64,000 nt of DNA from Helianthus annuus. Taxonomy: Eukaryota; Streptophyta; Magnoliopsida; Asterales; Asteraceae. Below the pieces are notes generated by a model. That model searched no databases and was not told the origin of the DNA. It was given only the letters and a program-made list of their open reading frames with translations. The stretch lies in NCBI RefSeq assembly GCF_002127325.2, contig NC_035436.2, forward strand, positions 19,230,205 through 19,294,204, written 5' to 3'. Positions 43,375 to 55,685 of this stretch are shown piece after piece (position 1 is the first letter of the stretch; every line of letters starts with the position of its first letter). A program made the translations under genes and the position numbers.

Positions 43375-44100
43375 TCATCCGTGGGTTAGATTTGCCTTAG
43401 CAAACTTTGGGCAATTTCTTTGGAAATGACCCATCTCGCCACAGTTGAAACAAGAACCTGGTAGGAAACGACCTTGAGCGGGATTGTTGCCAGCTTGGTT
43501 TGGTGCAGCTGCGGCTGTGCAGACTCTTGCTGTATGGCCCATAAGTCCACAAGTTTGGCATTTGCGGCACTTTACATTGACATGGTGATGGAGGCTACAT
43601 TGGTTGCACAAGGGTGCAGTTCCGTTGTATGGCTTCCTAGCAGGGGGTTGAGCTGGTCGGTTGGGGATGTCTTGACCATTGTGAGCGACCACGGCGAAGT
43701 TCTGAGAAGCCTTTCGCTTCTTTGACCTCTTAGGGAATCCAGTCTGTTCATCCATGGTCTTTGATTCCTTGATTGGTTTCTTGGCTGGTGGTGCAGGCTT
43801 GACTTCTGCTTCCTTTGGTGGCCCTTGAGTGGCTTCATTGTTGAGACGAGACATGGCAAAGCCTAATTCAAGTGGTGCAGGCTTGACTTCTGCTTCCTTT
43901 GGTGGCCCTTGAGTGGCTTCATTGTTGAGACGAGACATGGCAAAGCCTAATTCAACAGTCTTCAGAATTACTTCGCCTATCCGCTGGGCAAATTTGGCAG
44001 TCTGCTTGGATATCTGCGCATCGTTACGATGAAGAGACATTCTGGAGGGAATGAAGGATATAGGAGGAAATAAATGAAATGTTATCGGTAAATAAAACAA
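43375..44100 (-). pseudogene. Element E gag fragment with two zinc knuckles, 241 aa
   Basis: The C-terminal part carries two CCHC zinc knuckles, CQTCGLMGHTARVC and CFNCGEMGHFQRNC, typical of retrotransposon gag (RNA binding). Residues about 74-128 contain a perfect tandem duplication of a 27-residue segment beginning ELGFAMSRLNNEATQG (81-bp repeat, about 43790-43950). The usual capsid core is not recognisable and the frame ends at 43375 without running into pol. It is short for a gypsy gag, so it is probably a decayed or reduced gag. Confidence 0.75.
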
Positions 44101-44666
44101 GATGACAACGCATAGAAATTGCGATCATTTGTTTGTTACCTAGGGCAAACAAATGAGATGGTGTCTAATCAAAGTAAGCAGGTCATATTAATGTATCACG
44201 AAGACATGCTTTAGCCTATAAGTGGACACTCACCCCAAGAATTCCCAGGTAAGAGTGACTGGTCCAATTATGTGGATTTGTACGAACACTCTAGCCTTAG
44301 ACAGAAAACTCAGAGTACAGGCATCCACTCTTCCGGATTGCACGTGTTCACACAATAAGACCCAAATTTTGACGAGGTTTTGAAAGCTCAAAGGGGTTCA
44401 AAACCATATAACAGAGGGTTCAAAACCTTACAATAGAGGGTTCAAAACCTAGTAATCAATCATCCTAGAACAGATGATTAGTTCTTTCGAAGCGGTTTTG
44501 AAATTTATGTTCTTGTTGTGGTTGTCGCCTAAGGACAGGTGACAATATTGTTTTATGACTAAACGCAAGTAAACTTGGATTAGGGTCCTAGGAAGGTTAT
44601 AGACTAGGTCAAAGTATTACTAATAACCTAATTCCCTATAACCATGGGCTCTGATACCAACTTTTC

Positions 44667-47600
44667 TGTCACACCCCGACCACGTAGAACATATAAAACG
44701 TGGCGGAAACATCGGGGAGTGTTGTAACAGAATCAATTGTTTCAAATCCATGGCAATTGAAGTTTCGTTTTATTAATCAAACATGAAAGTTTACATTGTA
44801 TTAAACAAGGACCAAAGAGTACATAACATAATTTAACTAGTTCTTGTCTCGTTTTAAGTCACTAAGGCACGGGTCCGCCTAAGTATGTCTTGATAAGTCC
44901 TATGCATCATATCCTGAAACTCATGTGAAAATAGGTACGTCAGCATAAAAATGCCTGTGAGATACATAGGTTTTGTGAAAATAGAATTCATGACGTATGT
45001 TTAAGAAAATGTTTAGTCATGAACCTTGTAATTTGCTTTGTCTTGTAAATCATTTGAAAAACGATGAGATCAGGTGATATGTATAATTAAATGTAAGGTT
45101 AAATGAATAACCTAGTAAAATGAGTTTGCATAATATAAGTTGTTTGTAAAAATAATGTCTTGTGAGGAATATGTTATTTGTGTAAAACGTAATATGTCCA
45201 AACTGAAATGATTTAGATAACGCGAAGATATGTAATATTATACAAGCATTTATATATAGGAAGTACCAGCGGCGTATCCACCGTGTTTGTATCGTATTAC
45301 ACACGCCACGTTACTCAAACCATTTGCCCAAACCAACCACCATGTAAATTTTTCATGTATAAATCAATTGTCAAGTGTTATTGTGTAAACCATATCGAAA
45401 TGTCTATGTTCAATGTAAACCACCAAGTATGTATATCAATGTCGAAATGTTTATGTTTAATGTAGTCATGTAATGTGTACCCAAAATATATCTTGTATGG
45501 GAAGTGAGATGTATCAACTAAACCATATGTAAAATGCACAAAACAAGGTGTTGAAGTAAAACATGGTTTAAATCAACGTTATGTTTTGTGGAACAATGCA
45601 TGCTCTACTGATATTAACATTTATGCGGTATTGTGAAAATGCATACATCCAAGCCTTGAGACTGTGGCGATAAACCCTTAAACAAATTAAGGTTTATCTA
45701 AGTTATGTATATCGAATTCGGTCATTCCTTCCAATCCAAACAAACCCAGGATTTCAGGAACGGGAGTTGCCAATTCCTATGGTACCACTACCTACTAACG
45801 AACGGCGTAGCTAATGTTAATGAATGTATTGTTCCATGTTAAACAAACCAAATGTCATACCAAAATGAAAGCATGTGATGTAAACAATTTGTACTAAGTA
45901 TGCCCACAATGGGCATACATAGCATGAAAATGAAATGTGAAACAATGTACTAAGTATGCACATAATGGGCATACATAGCATGAAATGTAATGAAATCATG
46001 TACTATAATGTACTAACGAACATAGCCGGTATATGATGTGGGAACATGTAAAGCATGAAAGTAACAAGTAGGCACATGTGTTTCACCCCAAAACAGTTTG
46101 GAAAACAGTAAAAGAGGGGTTCAATGTACTCACATTGACACCTCGAAAGCATTTAAAAGATGGGGTTCTATGTACTCACCTGAGATTGCTTTGAAGTTCT
46201 TGTATAATAACCAAACAATGCTAGAGATCACGGAATATCAAACGGCACCTAATAGGTAGCTATATTAATATACCGGACCAAAATCGGAAGGATCGGATAA
46301 TATGCGGGTTCGTAAACCAAACGAGTATGGAGACTCGTGTAATATGGTTTAACAAAGCCTACATACTAAAAGGAAACCTAACCTAAGTGCTTGCGGCCCA
46401 TTACGACCCGTTTAGGTAGCTTATGCTACCTTAACGTGTCGTTCGCGTAAAACGCGTTTGGAACGCCTAACATCGTGACCACAAGGTATAACCTCGGAAG
46501 GTTACAACTATGGTCACCTAATGTGTTTGGTCGGATCCTAACGATCGACCAAATGGGTCGGGTTCGAAAGTATAAGCGATGGTTTAGATCGCTTACCTTA
46601 CGACCCTATATAAGCCCTATACTAAAAGTGACGAGCTTAGCATGTTAGAACATGCTTAACTAAGTTTAGAAAACAGGTTTGGCATCAAAACAAACGGCTT
46701 TGATGCTCACGAGTAGTTTGGTTACAAAATACGCAAGAATGCGCATTTTGGCCGAAACTACGACTCGTCACTGAGCCTAGATAACGTGGTAATCAGTAGG
46801 TATAGTCGCCATGGACTATAACCATCGTGATCACGCTCACATTATGAAGTTTCCAATGAACTTCGTGTTGACCATAGGCTGGTCAACGCAGAAAGTCAAC
46901 AAAACATTGTCTTTCGGACTCGAAAAGCGAATAAAAGAACGAAAGAACACTTACGAAGGGTCCCCGAATGCTAATCTAGATCAAAATAGCTCAGGTATGA
47001 AACAAAGGTTCCAACTTAGAGCTTTAGATCAGATTGTGTGGGTTTTTAACCAAAAAGGGGGGGGGAGGTATTTATAGGAAAAGCAAGACCGTTAGGATCG
47101 TTTCTTGATTATCGTGCCACGATCCGATCCGTACACTTGTCGAAATGTTGTGGTGGCTTATTTTGCCCCCACCATAGGGATTTGACACGTGTCGTTGCCC
47201 TTTGGGTGATCGAAAGGCCAATGCAAGTGGATCAAAGAAGCATTGAATCTGGTTTGTTTGTCTGACGCGCCCCGCGTAAGGATTTGGACAAGTCTTACGC
47301 GCCCCGCCTGAGGGTCACAGTTCAGAATTTTCAGTTTTAGTCCCTGCACTTCGGAAACATGCAATTTGGCCCATTTTTGGCACGTTTAAGCCCCGTTAAC
47401 CTCATTTCAAGGCTCTAAGATGAAGTTAAAGTGTAGGGGACTTGAAATATGCTCAAAAATATTCCGGATGTCGGTTCGTTTGGCCGTACGATCGCGATGT
47501 TCGCTTAATTACGACAGAATGCGCGTAAGCGCGAAAGACGATCCAAATGACGCGAAGAAGTGATTTTTCTCATTCCAAACACTAAGGCATAATAAAAGGA

Positions 47601-48152
47601 AGCTTACATAAATTTTTGGATGTCCGGATGTATTCAGAACGTAAGTTATGCGCGAAAGTGCAAACTTGTGCACTTTTTGACACTTTTAGCCCCTGAATGA
47701 TCCAAAAGGTTGTTTTAGCATACCAAACCCCTCAAAGCCTATTTCTAAGCTATGTAAAGGATATTTATGGTATTTTTAACTTATGGACATGTTCCGGAAT
47801 GTTTGTTACAGTTCAAATTGGCATACTTTCGCAGTTTGTCAAGTTTAGTCCCTGTAAGCGAATTAACTTGTTTTTGCCATACGAAAGCCTTCAAAACTTA
47901 TTTCTAAGTTATGTAAAGGTTATTTAAGGTATGTTGAGTATATGTTGATGTTCCGGAGTATTTTTTGCATTAAACTGAGTACGTTTACGCACCATTTTGC
48001 GTACAATTCTCCAGAAAGCGATGTAGAGTTTGAAATCGAACAAGACTTGATGTGTGCAAATGATACACATATTTGTAAAAATCCCAAATATGAAATACAA
48101 TATCTCATTGGTTTGGTATTTGTTTGATGGTCGCAGTGACCCAGGTGTCACA
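44667..48152 (-). repeat. Element E 5' LTR, 3486 bp
   Basis: A long LTR with TG...CA ends. It carries two GC dyads, ACGCGCCCCGCGT (47265-47277) and ACGCGCCCCGCCT (47297-47309). On the minus strand these lie upstream of CCTATAAATA (47078-47069), a likely TATA box. No convincing gene inside. Confidence 0.7.
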
Positions 48153-48737
48153 GATGATGGTGTTGTGATGGTGGTGGGTGGTGGATGAAGTGTGAGAGAG
48201 GTGGTGTGCCAAGGGATGAGTTGCAATGAAACCAAGCACTCCTATTTATAGGCTGAACAGAAGGCTGGGCACGGCCCCGTGTCTGCTGGACACGCCCCCG
48301 TGCCTGTCTGACACTGTCTCTCCTCATTAATTGTAATTCGCAATTACAATTAATGCGCCTGCTGTACTTTCGCCACGCCCCCGTGTTCACTGGACACGGC
48401 CCCGTGGTGGGCAATAGAAGCTTCTATAGGTTTGTCTTTTCTGCTGTTCTTGGGCACGGCCCCGTGCTGGCTGAGCACGGGGCGTGTTCAGTCTTCTGCC
48501 TTCTCTATTTTGCTTGGGAGGATGCGGTCGAGGGGTCGGGCAGTCCACTTATGTTCCTTTTCTTGTATTTATGTTAGATTTAGCTGTCTTTTTGCTTCTT
48601 TTGTGAATTTGAGCTCATTTAATCCTGAAAATACAAAAGGAAGACAAAAACACTCTTTTTCCAACATTAGTACTTAAAAAGGGTTAGTTTTTATGCCTCA
48701 TTTGATGTAATTTATATGTTGCATTTTACACACATCA
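48153..48737 (-). repeat. Fragment of a B-family LTR
   Basis: Homologous to 55096-55685 of element B, ending at the true LTR terminus CACACATCA (48737). It keeps three dyad pairs (48270/48291, 48374/48395, 48455/48476) and the CTATTTATAG box (48242-48251) with the same 18-bp spacing. Its other end is cut where E's LTR stops. Confidence 0.8.
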
Positions 48738-48759
48738 ATAACTATTTATGTATTTATTA

Positions 48760-48993
48760 AAATTTAAACGAACATAAACGAACGTTGACGAACATAAATG
48801 AACGAACATAAAAAAATATTCATGAACATAAATGAACGAACACAAGGTGTGTTCATGTTCATTCATTTAATTAAACGAACATATTTTTTTTGTTTCGTGT
48901 TCGTTCATTTATTAAATATACGAACATAAACGAACTTCCCGCCGAACAAGTTCATGAACAGTTCATGAACATTTGGTTCGTTTACGGGCCTAG
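48760..48993. mobile_element. GTTCG/CGAAC-rich foldback element, third copy
   Basis: Same word composition and same right terminus (GGTTCGTTTACGGGC) as the copy ending at 17411. It abuts the truncated gag of A. Confidence 0.5.
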
Positions 48994-48996
48994 TGG

Positions 48997-51900
48997 AAAC
49001 CGGGGAACAAACAACAATCGAGGTGGTAATGGGAACGGTAATGGTCGAGGATCAGGTTGTTTTAATTGTGGAGACGTGGGGCATTTCAAGAGAGAGTGCC
49101 CAAAACTCAATCAAGCTCAAGGAAGGGTTTTCAACATCGGAGCGAGAGAAGCTCGCCAAGATCCAAAGGTAGTTACTGGTACGTTCCCTATCAACCAACG
49201 CTTTGCATCTGTACTGTTTGATACTGGTGCCGATTATAGTTTTGTATCGCTAGAATTTAAGAATATACTTGGGTTGGTTAGCTAGTAAGCTAGATATTCC
49301 ATATTCGATAGAACTAGCTAATGGAAAGCTAGTAGAAGCAAATGAAGTCATCAGAGGTTGCGTGATAGAACTGGGAGAGCACGAGTTTTCGCTTGATCTT
49401 CTGCCAGTCGAGTTGGGAAGCTTCAACGTGGTAGTGGGGATGGATTGGTTGTCAAGCAACAGAGCCGAGATTGTATGTCACGAGAAGGTCATTCGCATTC
49501 CGATGGCAGATGGAGAAACGATTGTGGTACTTGGAGAGAAGCACGATACACCCTTAAGGATCATCAGTTGTTTGAAGGCTCGAAAGTGTTTGCAGAAAGG
49601 ATGTGTTGCCTTCCTGGCACACATTGTGGATAAGGAAGCCGCTGAGCCAAAGCTAGAAGACATCCCAGTTGTGAAGGAATATCCTGAAGTCTTCCCTGAA
49701 GACTTGCCAGGATTGCTGCCGCAAAGGCAAGTCGAATTCCGCATTGACTTAGTTCCAGGCGTCGCACCTGTAGCTAAGGCACCCTATCGGCTTGCACCTT
49801 CAGAAATGCAAGAGCTATCAACACAACTTCAGGAGCTATTGGATAAGGGATTTATCAGACCAAGCTTCTCGTCTTGGGGAGCTCCAGTTTTGTTTGTCAA
49901 GAAGAAGAACGGTAGTTTCTGCATGTGCATCGACTACCGCGAGCTGAACAAGTTGACCATTAAGAATCGATATCCTTTGCCAAGGATTGATGACCTGTTC
50001 GATCAACTGCAAGGTTCAAGTTTTTACTCCAAGATCGATCTTCGATCAGGCTATCACCAGTTGCGAATGCAAGAGGAAAGTATTCCAAAGACTGCCTTCA
50101 GAACTCGATATGGACACTACGAGTTCCTGGTTATGCCGTTTGGTCTGACGAATGCACCAGCAGTATTCATGGATTTGATGAATAGAGTTTGTAAGCCCTA
50201 CCGCGATAAGTTTGTGATCGTGTTTATTGATGACATTTTGATCTATTCGAAGACGAAGGAAGAACATAAGCAACATCTAAGAGCTATCTTAGAGCTGCTT
50301 AAGAAAGAGAAGTTATACGTGAAGTTCTCGAAGTGCGTGTTCTGGCTGCGCGAGGTTCAGTTTCTTGGTCACGCGGTTAATGGAAATGGAATTCATGTGG
50401 ATCCCACAAAGATCGAGGCGATCAAGAATTGGGAGACTCCGAAGACGCCGACCGAGATTCGTCAGTTCCTAGGTTTGGCAGGTTATTACCGCAGGTTTAT
50501 TGAGGATTTTTCGAAAATCGCTCAACCCTTGACCTCCCTTACACAGAAAGACAAGAAGTATGATTGGGGAGACAAGCAAGAAGAAGCATTTCAGTTGCTG
50601 AAGAACAAGCTTTGTGACGCACCGATCTTATCCCTACCCGAAGGCACTGACGACTTTGTGGTATATTGCGACGCCTCGCGTCAAGTTTAGGTTGCGTGCT
50701 GATGCAGCGACAGAAGGTTATAGCATATGCTTCACGCTAGTTGAAGGTTCACGAGAAAAATTACACCACGCACGATTTGGAATTAGGCGCGGTGGTGTTT
50801 GCATTAAAGATCTGGCGACATTACCTATATGGTATGCGATGCACAATCTTTACTGACCACAAGAGTCTGCAACATATATTCGATCAGAAAGAGCTTAATA
50901 TGAGACAGCGCCGATGGGTAGAGTTGTTGAATGATTATGATTGTGGGATCAAGTATCACCCAGGGAAGGCGAATGTGGTCGCCGATGCCTTGAGTCGGAA
51001 GGAAAGAATTAAGCCCATAAGGGTTAGGGCTTTGGAAATGATTATTCAAACAGACCTCTTATTGCGCATTCGTGTTGCGCAGAGAGAAGCTCTTAAGGAA
51101 AAGAATCTTGAAAATGAATATCTCCGTGGGATGAGAAAACAGTTGGTACCAAACGAGGAAGGAACGTTGTGCTTCATGAAACGAATTTGGGTTCCTCTCT
51201 TTGGTGGTCTGAGAGAATGTATTATTGGTGGCCGAGAATGAAAGGCGAGGTTGCGATATATGTTGGCAAATGTTTGACTTGTGCCAAGGTAAAGACCGAG
51301 TATCAGAAGCCTTCAAGCCTTCTGCAACAACCTGAAATACCCAGGTGGAAATGGGAACAAATTTCAATGGACTTTATAACGAAATTGCCAAAGACACCCA
51401 GAGGTCATGATACGATTTGGGTAATCGTAGACCGTCTGAAGAAATCTGTGCACTTTTTGGCGATCAAAGAGAAGGACAACACTAGTAAGCTTGCTGAGCT
51501 ATACCTGAGAGAGATTGTTGCACGACATGGAGTGCCTCTCTTAATTATTTCTGATAGAGACGGAATTCGTGTCAAGAATTTGGCAATCCTTCCAAGAAGC
51601 ATTTGGTTCTCATCTGAATCTGAGTAAGACATTTCACCCACAGACAGACGGCCAAAGCGAACGAACGATTCAAACGCTAGAAGATATGTTGCGAGCTTGC
51701 GTAATGGATTTGGGTGGTAGTTGGGACACTCACTTACCCTTGGTAGAATTCTCATACAACAACAGTTACCACGCAAGCATTCAAGCCACACCGTTTGAAG
51801 CTCTCTATGGACGCAAGTGCCGATCACCGTTATGTTGGGCAGACGCAGGTGATAGATAGCTTGTTGGTCCCGAATTGGTTCAAGAGACGACTGATAAGAT

Positions 51901-52440
51901 TATACAGATCCGAGAACGCATCAAGGCGGCTCGTGATCGTCAAAAGAGTTATGTAGACCAAAGGAGGAAACCTTTGGAATTTCAAGTAGGAGATATGGTT
52001 TTGTTAAAGGTTTCACCCTGGAAGGGTGTAGCATGCTTTGGGAAGCGTGGGAAGTTGAACCCGCGATACATTGGTCCATTCAAAATCCTGGAAAGGATTG
52101 GTCTTGTAGCCTACAAGTTGGATTTACCTGTAGAACTAAATAGCGTTCATGATACATTTCATGTATCAAATCTGAAAAAGAGTCCAACTTAAGAAACAAT
52201 TGTCATTCCTGCCGGCAAAGTTCATATTGACGACACACTCCACTTTACTGAAGAACCTGTTGAAGTTACTGATTGGAAGGTTAACAAGACACGACAGAGT
52301 AGTGTCAAACTCGTCAAAGTTCGTTGGAACGCGCGACACGGCCAAGAATTCACTTGGGAGCGCGAGGATCGCATGAAAGCAAAATACCCACATTTGTTCC
52401 CCAAGACCCCTGCATCTAGTAGCAGAACTAAAATTTCGGG
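48997..52440 (+). pseudogene. Element A gag-pol, decayed
   Basis: Plus-strand remains in order: zinc knuckle CFNCGDVGHFKREC (about 49057), protease FDTGAD (about 49217), reverse transcriptase with FIDDILIYS (about 50223), RNase H (about 50640-51000), integrase ([26 protein letters not shown]) and a Tekay-like end EFTWEREDRMKAKYPHLF. It is dead: the frame shifts after the protease (about 49260-49280) and at about 50688; stops are at 50738-50740, 51857-51859 and about 52190; a deletion removes much of the integrase zinc region (about 51190-51215); and another shift lies near 51560. N-terminal gag is absent. Confidence 0.85.
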
Positions 52441-52452
52441 AGAAATTTTCTT

Positions 52453-52465
52453 AACAGGGGGAGAA
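52453..52465 (+). other. Polypurine tract of element A
   Basis: AACAGGGGGAGAA directly before the 3' LTR start TGTGACAACC; primes plus-strand DNA synthesis. Confidence 0.8.
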
Positions 52466-53997
52466 TGTGACAACCCTCATAAAATCCAGGTATCCATACA
52501 ATTAAGTAATACTGATTAGTGCTTAATGACTATGCTGAATTACAACTGATGACTTAAACTGCTTTCTGATTTCTATAACATACATACATGTGCATCACAC
52601 ATTACATACTATCACATCAATTCACATACAGAATATAGTGACATACATGATGCACAAAGCACGGCTAGCACAGTTAGCGGATAACTCAGTAAAATGCTGA
52701 TGATGTTCAGTACATAGACAGACAGTGTTTTGAGACCCAGTATGAGCCAGAGACAAGGTACTACACTAGTATGGTGTGTAGGGAAGTAAGGACCATAAAA
52801 CTGCATCACAGGTGATAGTTTAAGTGCCGGGAAGTGCCTAAAACCCACTGAAAGTGCAGAATTCTGCATATTTCCGCAAAATTCAGCATTTTAATAAACT
52901 AGTAATGTGCAAAAATATGACAAAATGGTCCTGAATGCTTTCCTAAGTGTCGGGAATTAAAAATGTCACAAAAAGTTACATAAAGGACACTAAACGGAAT
53001 AACTTGACACCTTAACAAACCGGTATCTAACCGAACAACCGGACATTACCCGGAACACCAAAATATTACTAGAAGCATTGTTGTATTGTTTTTGAGCTAG
53101 TTATGATCCCCGAACACCTTAGCACACTATATAATGCATCATACACTTAAACACTAGACATTACAATTAACCTCCAACTAATTACTTAACTTATCATTCA
53201 AACTAACATTTACCCCCCCCCCCCCCCCTCCTAATGATTCACGGTCACAATAGGGTGACCCCACCTAGATTTTTTACCTCAATCTTCTCTAAATCTTTCC
53301 ATGATCTTCCCTTGGATTTGATTAGATTGTGTTATGTACTTAACCAACATACTAACCAATGGGTAATACACAAAATTGAGTTTATAAGGAGACATGGAGG
53401 ATCATAACCATCAACACACCCAACACCACAAGTCTCCTTCTCCCTTTCCCTCCTCTCGGTCGAACACCCCACTCCACACCACCATCATCATCCAACTTCA
53501 ATCATCCAATCTTAAGTATTCACAAGGTGTAAGAAGGTGTCTAACGAGGTGTGAAGCTTGTGGATCATCAAGGACCTCTCCCGATTGCTTTTATCCACCA
53601 TCTTTATCACCTTCATCAACAAGTGTTCTTCCCTAGCTTAGAGCTAGTAGTAAGACCTTTGTAACCCTTGTTACTTCTATTTTTAGTTGGTTAAAAGATG
53701 TATTATGTTGTAAATCACAAGAACATTAAAAGACATGAACATCAATCTTGATCATAAGCTTGAAATATGATGAAATCATGATGAAACTATGTTGTTTAGT
53801 GTATGTATGATGTTTGATTGCTATTTACTTGAGATTATGATGTTGATCATCATAAGGATCTTGCTAGATTGTGATTAAACACATGATCTAGCAAGATAGA
53901 GGATGATTATGTGTTAACACAAGATGATCATCCTCATGTGTAAACATGAACTTGAAAATAAAATGATTTCTTGAAAAATGATAATCAAGTGAGTTGT

Positions 53998-55685
53998 TGA
54001 TGTGCGTGAAGAGTGTTATATTTTTGATATATATTTAAGCCCTTTTTACACTTTTAGCCAAGTTTTAAATTTATAAAACACGATATTCACTAACACTAAA
54101 CACACATATGGGCAAGTGCACCCATCGTGGACGTAGTATAGTGTTGGTAAGATACCGAGGTCGTCCAAGGACACAAGAGCTTTTAATACTGGTTTATCCT
54201 CAACGTCTAATCAAATCAAAAAGTTAGAAAAATGTTTTAAACTAAGAAAAATAAAAACTAACTAAATGCTGAAAATAAAAATAAAAACAGATAGACAAGA
54301 TGAATCACTTGGATCCGACACGTGTATTAGTATAACCTTTGATTATTTTCGCACTTTTGCACTTGTTTAAGAGATTATCTTAGTTATTGTAGTAGGCCCC
54401 TCTTTTGAAGGCGACGTTACCCTCAACCCAGTAGTTTGAGTCAGCAAGGATACAATCCTAAAGGGTCGGATTATTGAAAGATAATGAATTAAGTTATTAA
54501 TGCAAATTATGGTAGGCCCCGCTTTTGGCGGTGACGTTACCCTCGGCTAAGTAGTCTGAGTCAGCAGGGATACAGTCCTAAATAACCGGGTTATAGTATT
54601 AATAGTAGTTAACTTATGAGGGGGTCAAAGAGTTTGGATCCCCGCCATCCAATACCTATGGGCATTGAAGGAGATCCTACTAAATTTGACCCAGGTCCCA
54701 AGCAGGACCTCTAAACGCTGAACAAGGGCAAGACCCTTACCAAACCGTTCCCTTAACCCCCGACCAGGTAGCCAACATACCTCCATATAGACCGTGGAGA
54801 TATGAATGGTGAAAATCTTTTATTTTATATAGACAGTAAAATAACGCCAAGACACCACGGACAAACGATAAGGAAAGATCACCTTCAACATAAGTAACTA
54901 GTTATTAAAGTCATTAATACAAAACCAAATAAAAAGTGCAAAAGATTAAAAATAAAAAGTATTATACTAAACACTTGTCTTCACCAAGTGATGTAAGAGA
55001 CTTGGGCAAACATGGCCTTGATTGTCAAGAACTCTTACGATCAATCTTGGATCCCGAGACGACTCACACACTCTACGATGGACAATGGATGATGGTGGTG
55101 GATGATGGTGTTATGGTGGTGGTGGGTGGTGGATGAGGTGTGAGAGAGGTGGTGTGCCAAGGGATGCGAGAGAATGAAGCCAAGCTCCTCTATTTATAGG
55201 CTGAACAGAAGGCTGGACACGGCCCCGTGTCCGCTGGACATGGCCCCGTGCCCGCCTGACACTCTCTCTCCTCATTAATTGTAATTGCGAATTACAATTA
55301 ATGCGCCTGCTGTACTTTCACCACGCCCCCGTGCTCGCTGGACACGGCCCCGTGGTGGGCAATGGAAGCTTCTACTGGTTTGTCTTTTCTGCTGCTTCCT
55401 GGGCACGCCCCCGTGTTCGCTGGACACGGGGCGTGTTCAGACTCTGTTTCTTATCCTTTGCCTTGGGAGGTGCCGTTGAGGGTCCGGGCAATCCACTTTT
55501 GTTTCTTTTTCTTGTATTTATGGTAGAATTAGCTGTCTTTTTGCTTCTTTTGTGATTTTGAGCTCATTTCATCCTGAAAATACAAAAGGAAGACAAAAAC
55601 ACTCTTTTTCCAACATTAGTACTAAAAAAGGGTTAGTTTTATGCCTTAATTGATGTGATTTATATGTTGCATTTTACACACATCA
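53998..55685 (-). repeat. Element B 3' LTR
   Basis: 1688 bp. Three dyad pairs at 55218/55239, 55322/55343 and 55404/55425, and the CTATTTATAG box at 55190-55199 (reads CTATAAATAG in the element's sense). Confidence 0.9.

Larger units (their letters stand above)
41869..48152 (-). mobile_element. Element E: gag-only LTR element, left LTR nearly lost
   Basis: Minus strand. Right LTR 44667-48152 (3486 bp; TGTGACACC start and GTGTGACA end on the minus strand). Primer site TGGTATCAGAGCC (minus, 44647-44659) is followed by gag. A polypurine-like tract (minus, about 41917-41901) precedes a remnant of only about 32 bp of the left LTR (41869-41900). No protease, reverse transcriptase or integrase was found, so it is either internally deleted or non-autonomous. 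Confidence 0.75.

Noticed and set aside
55285..55555. Proline/arginine-rich frames repeated at 60476-60746 and 48353-48677
   Set aside because: They are plus-strand shadows of the dyad modules in B-family LTRs, antisense to the element.
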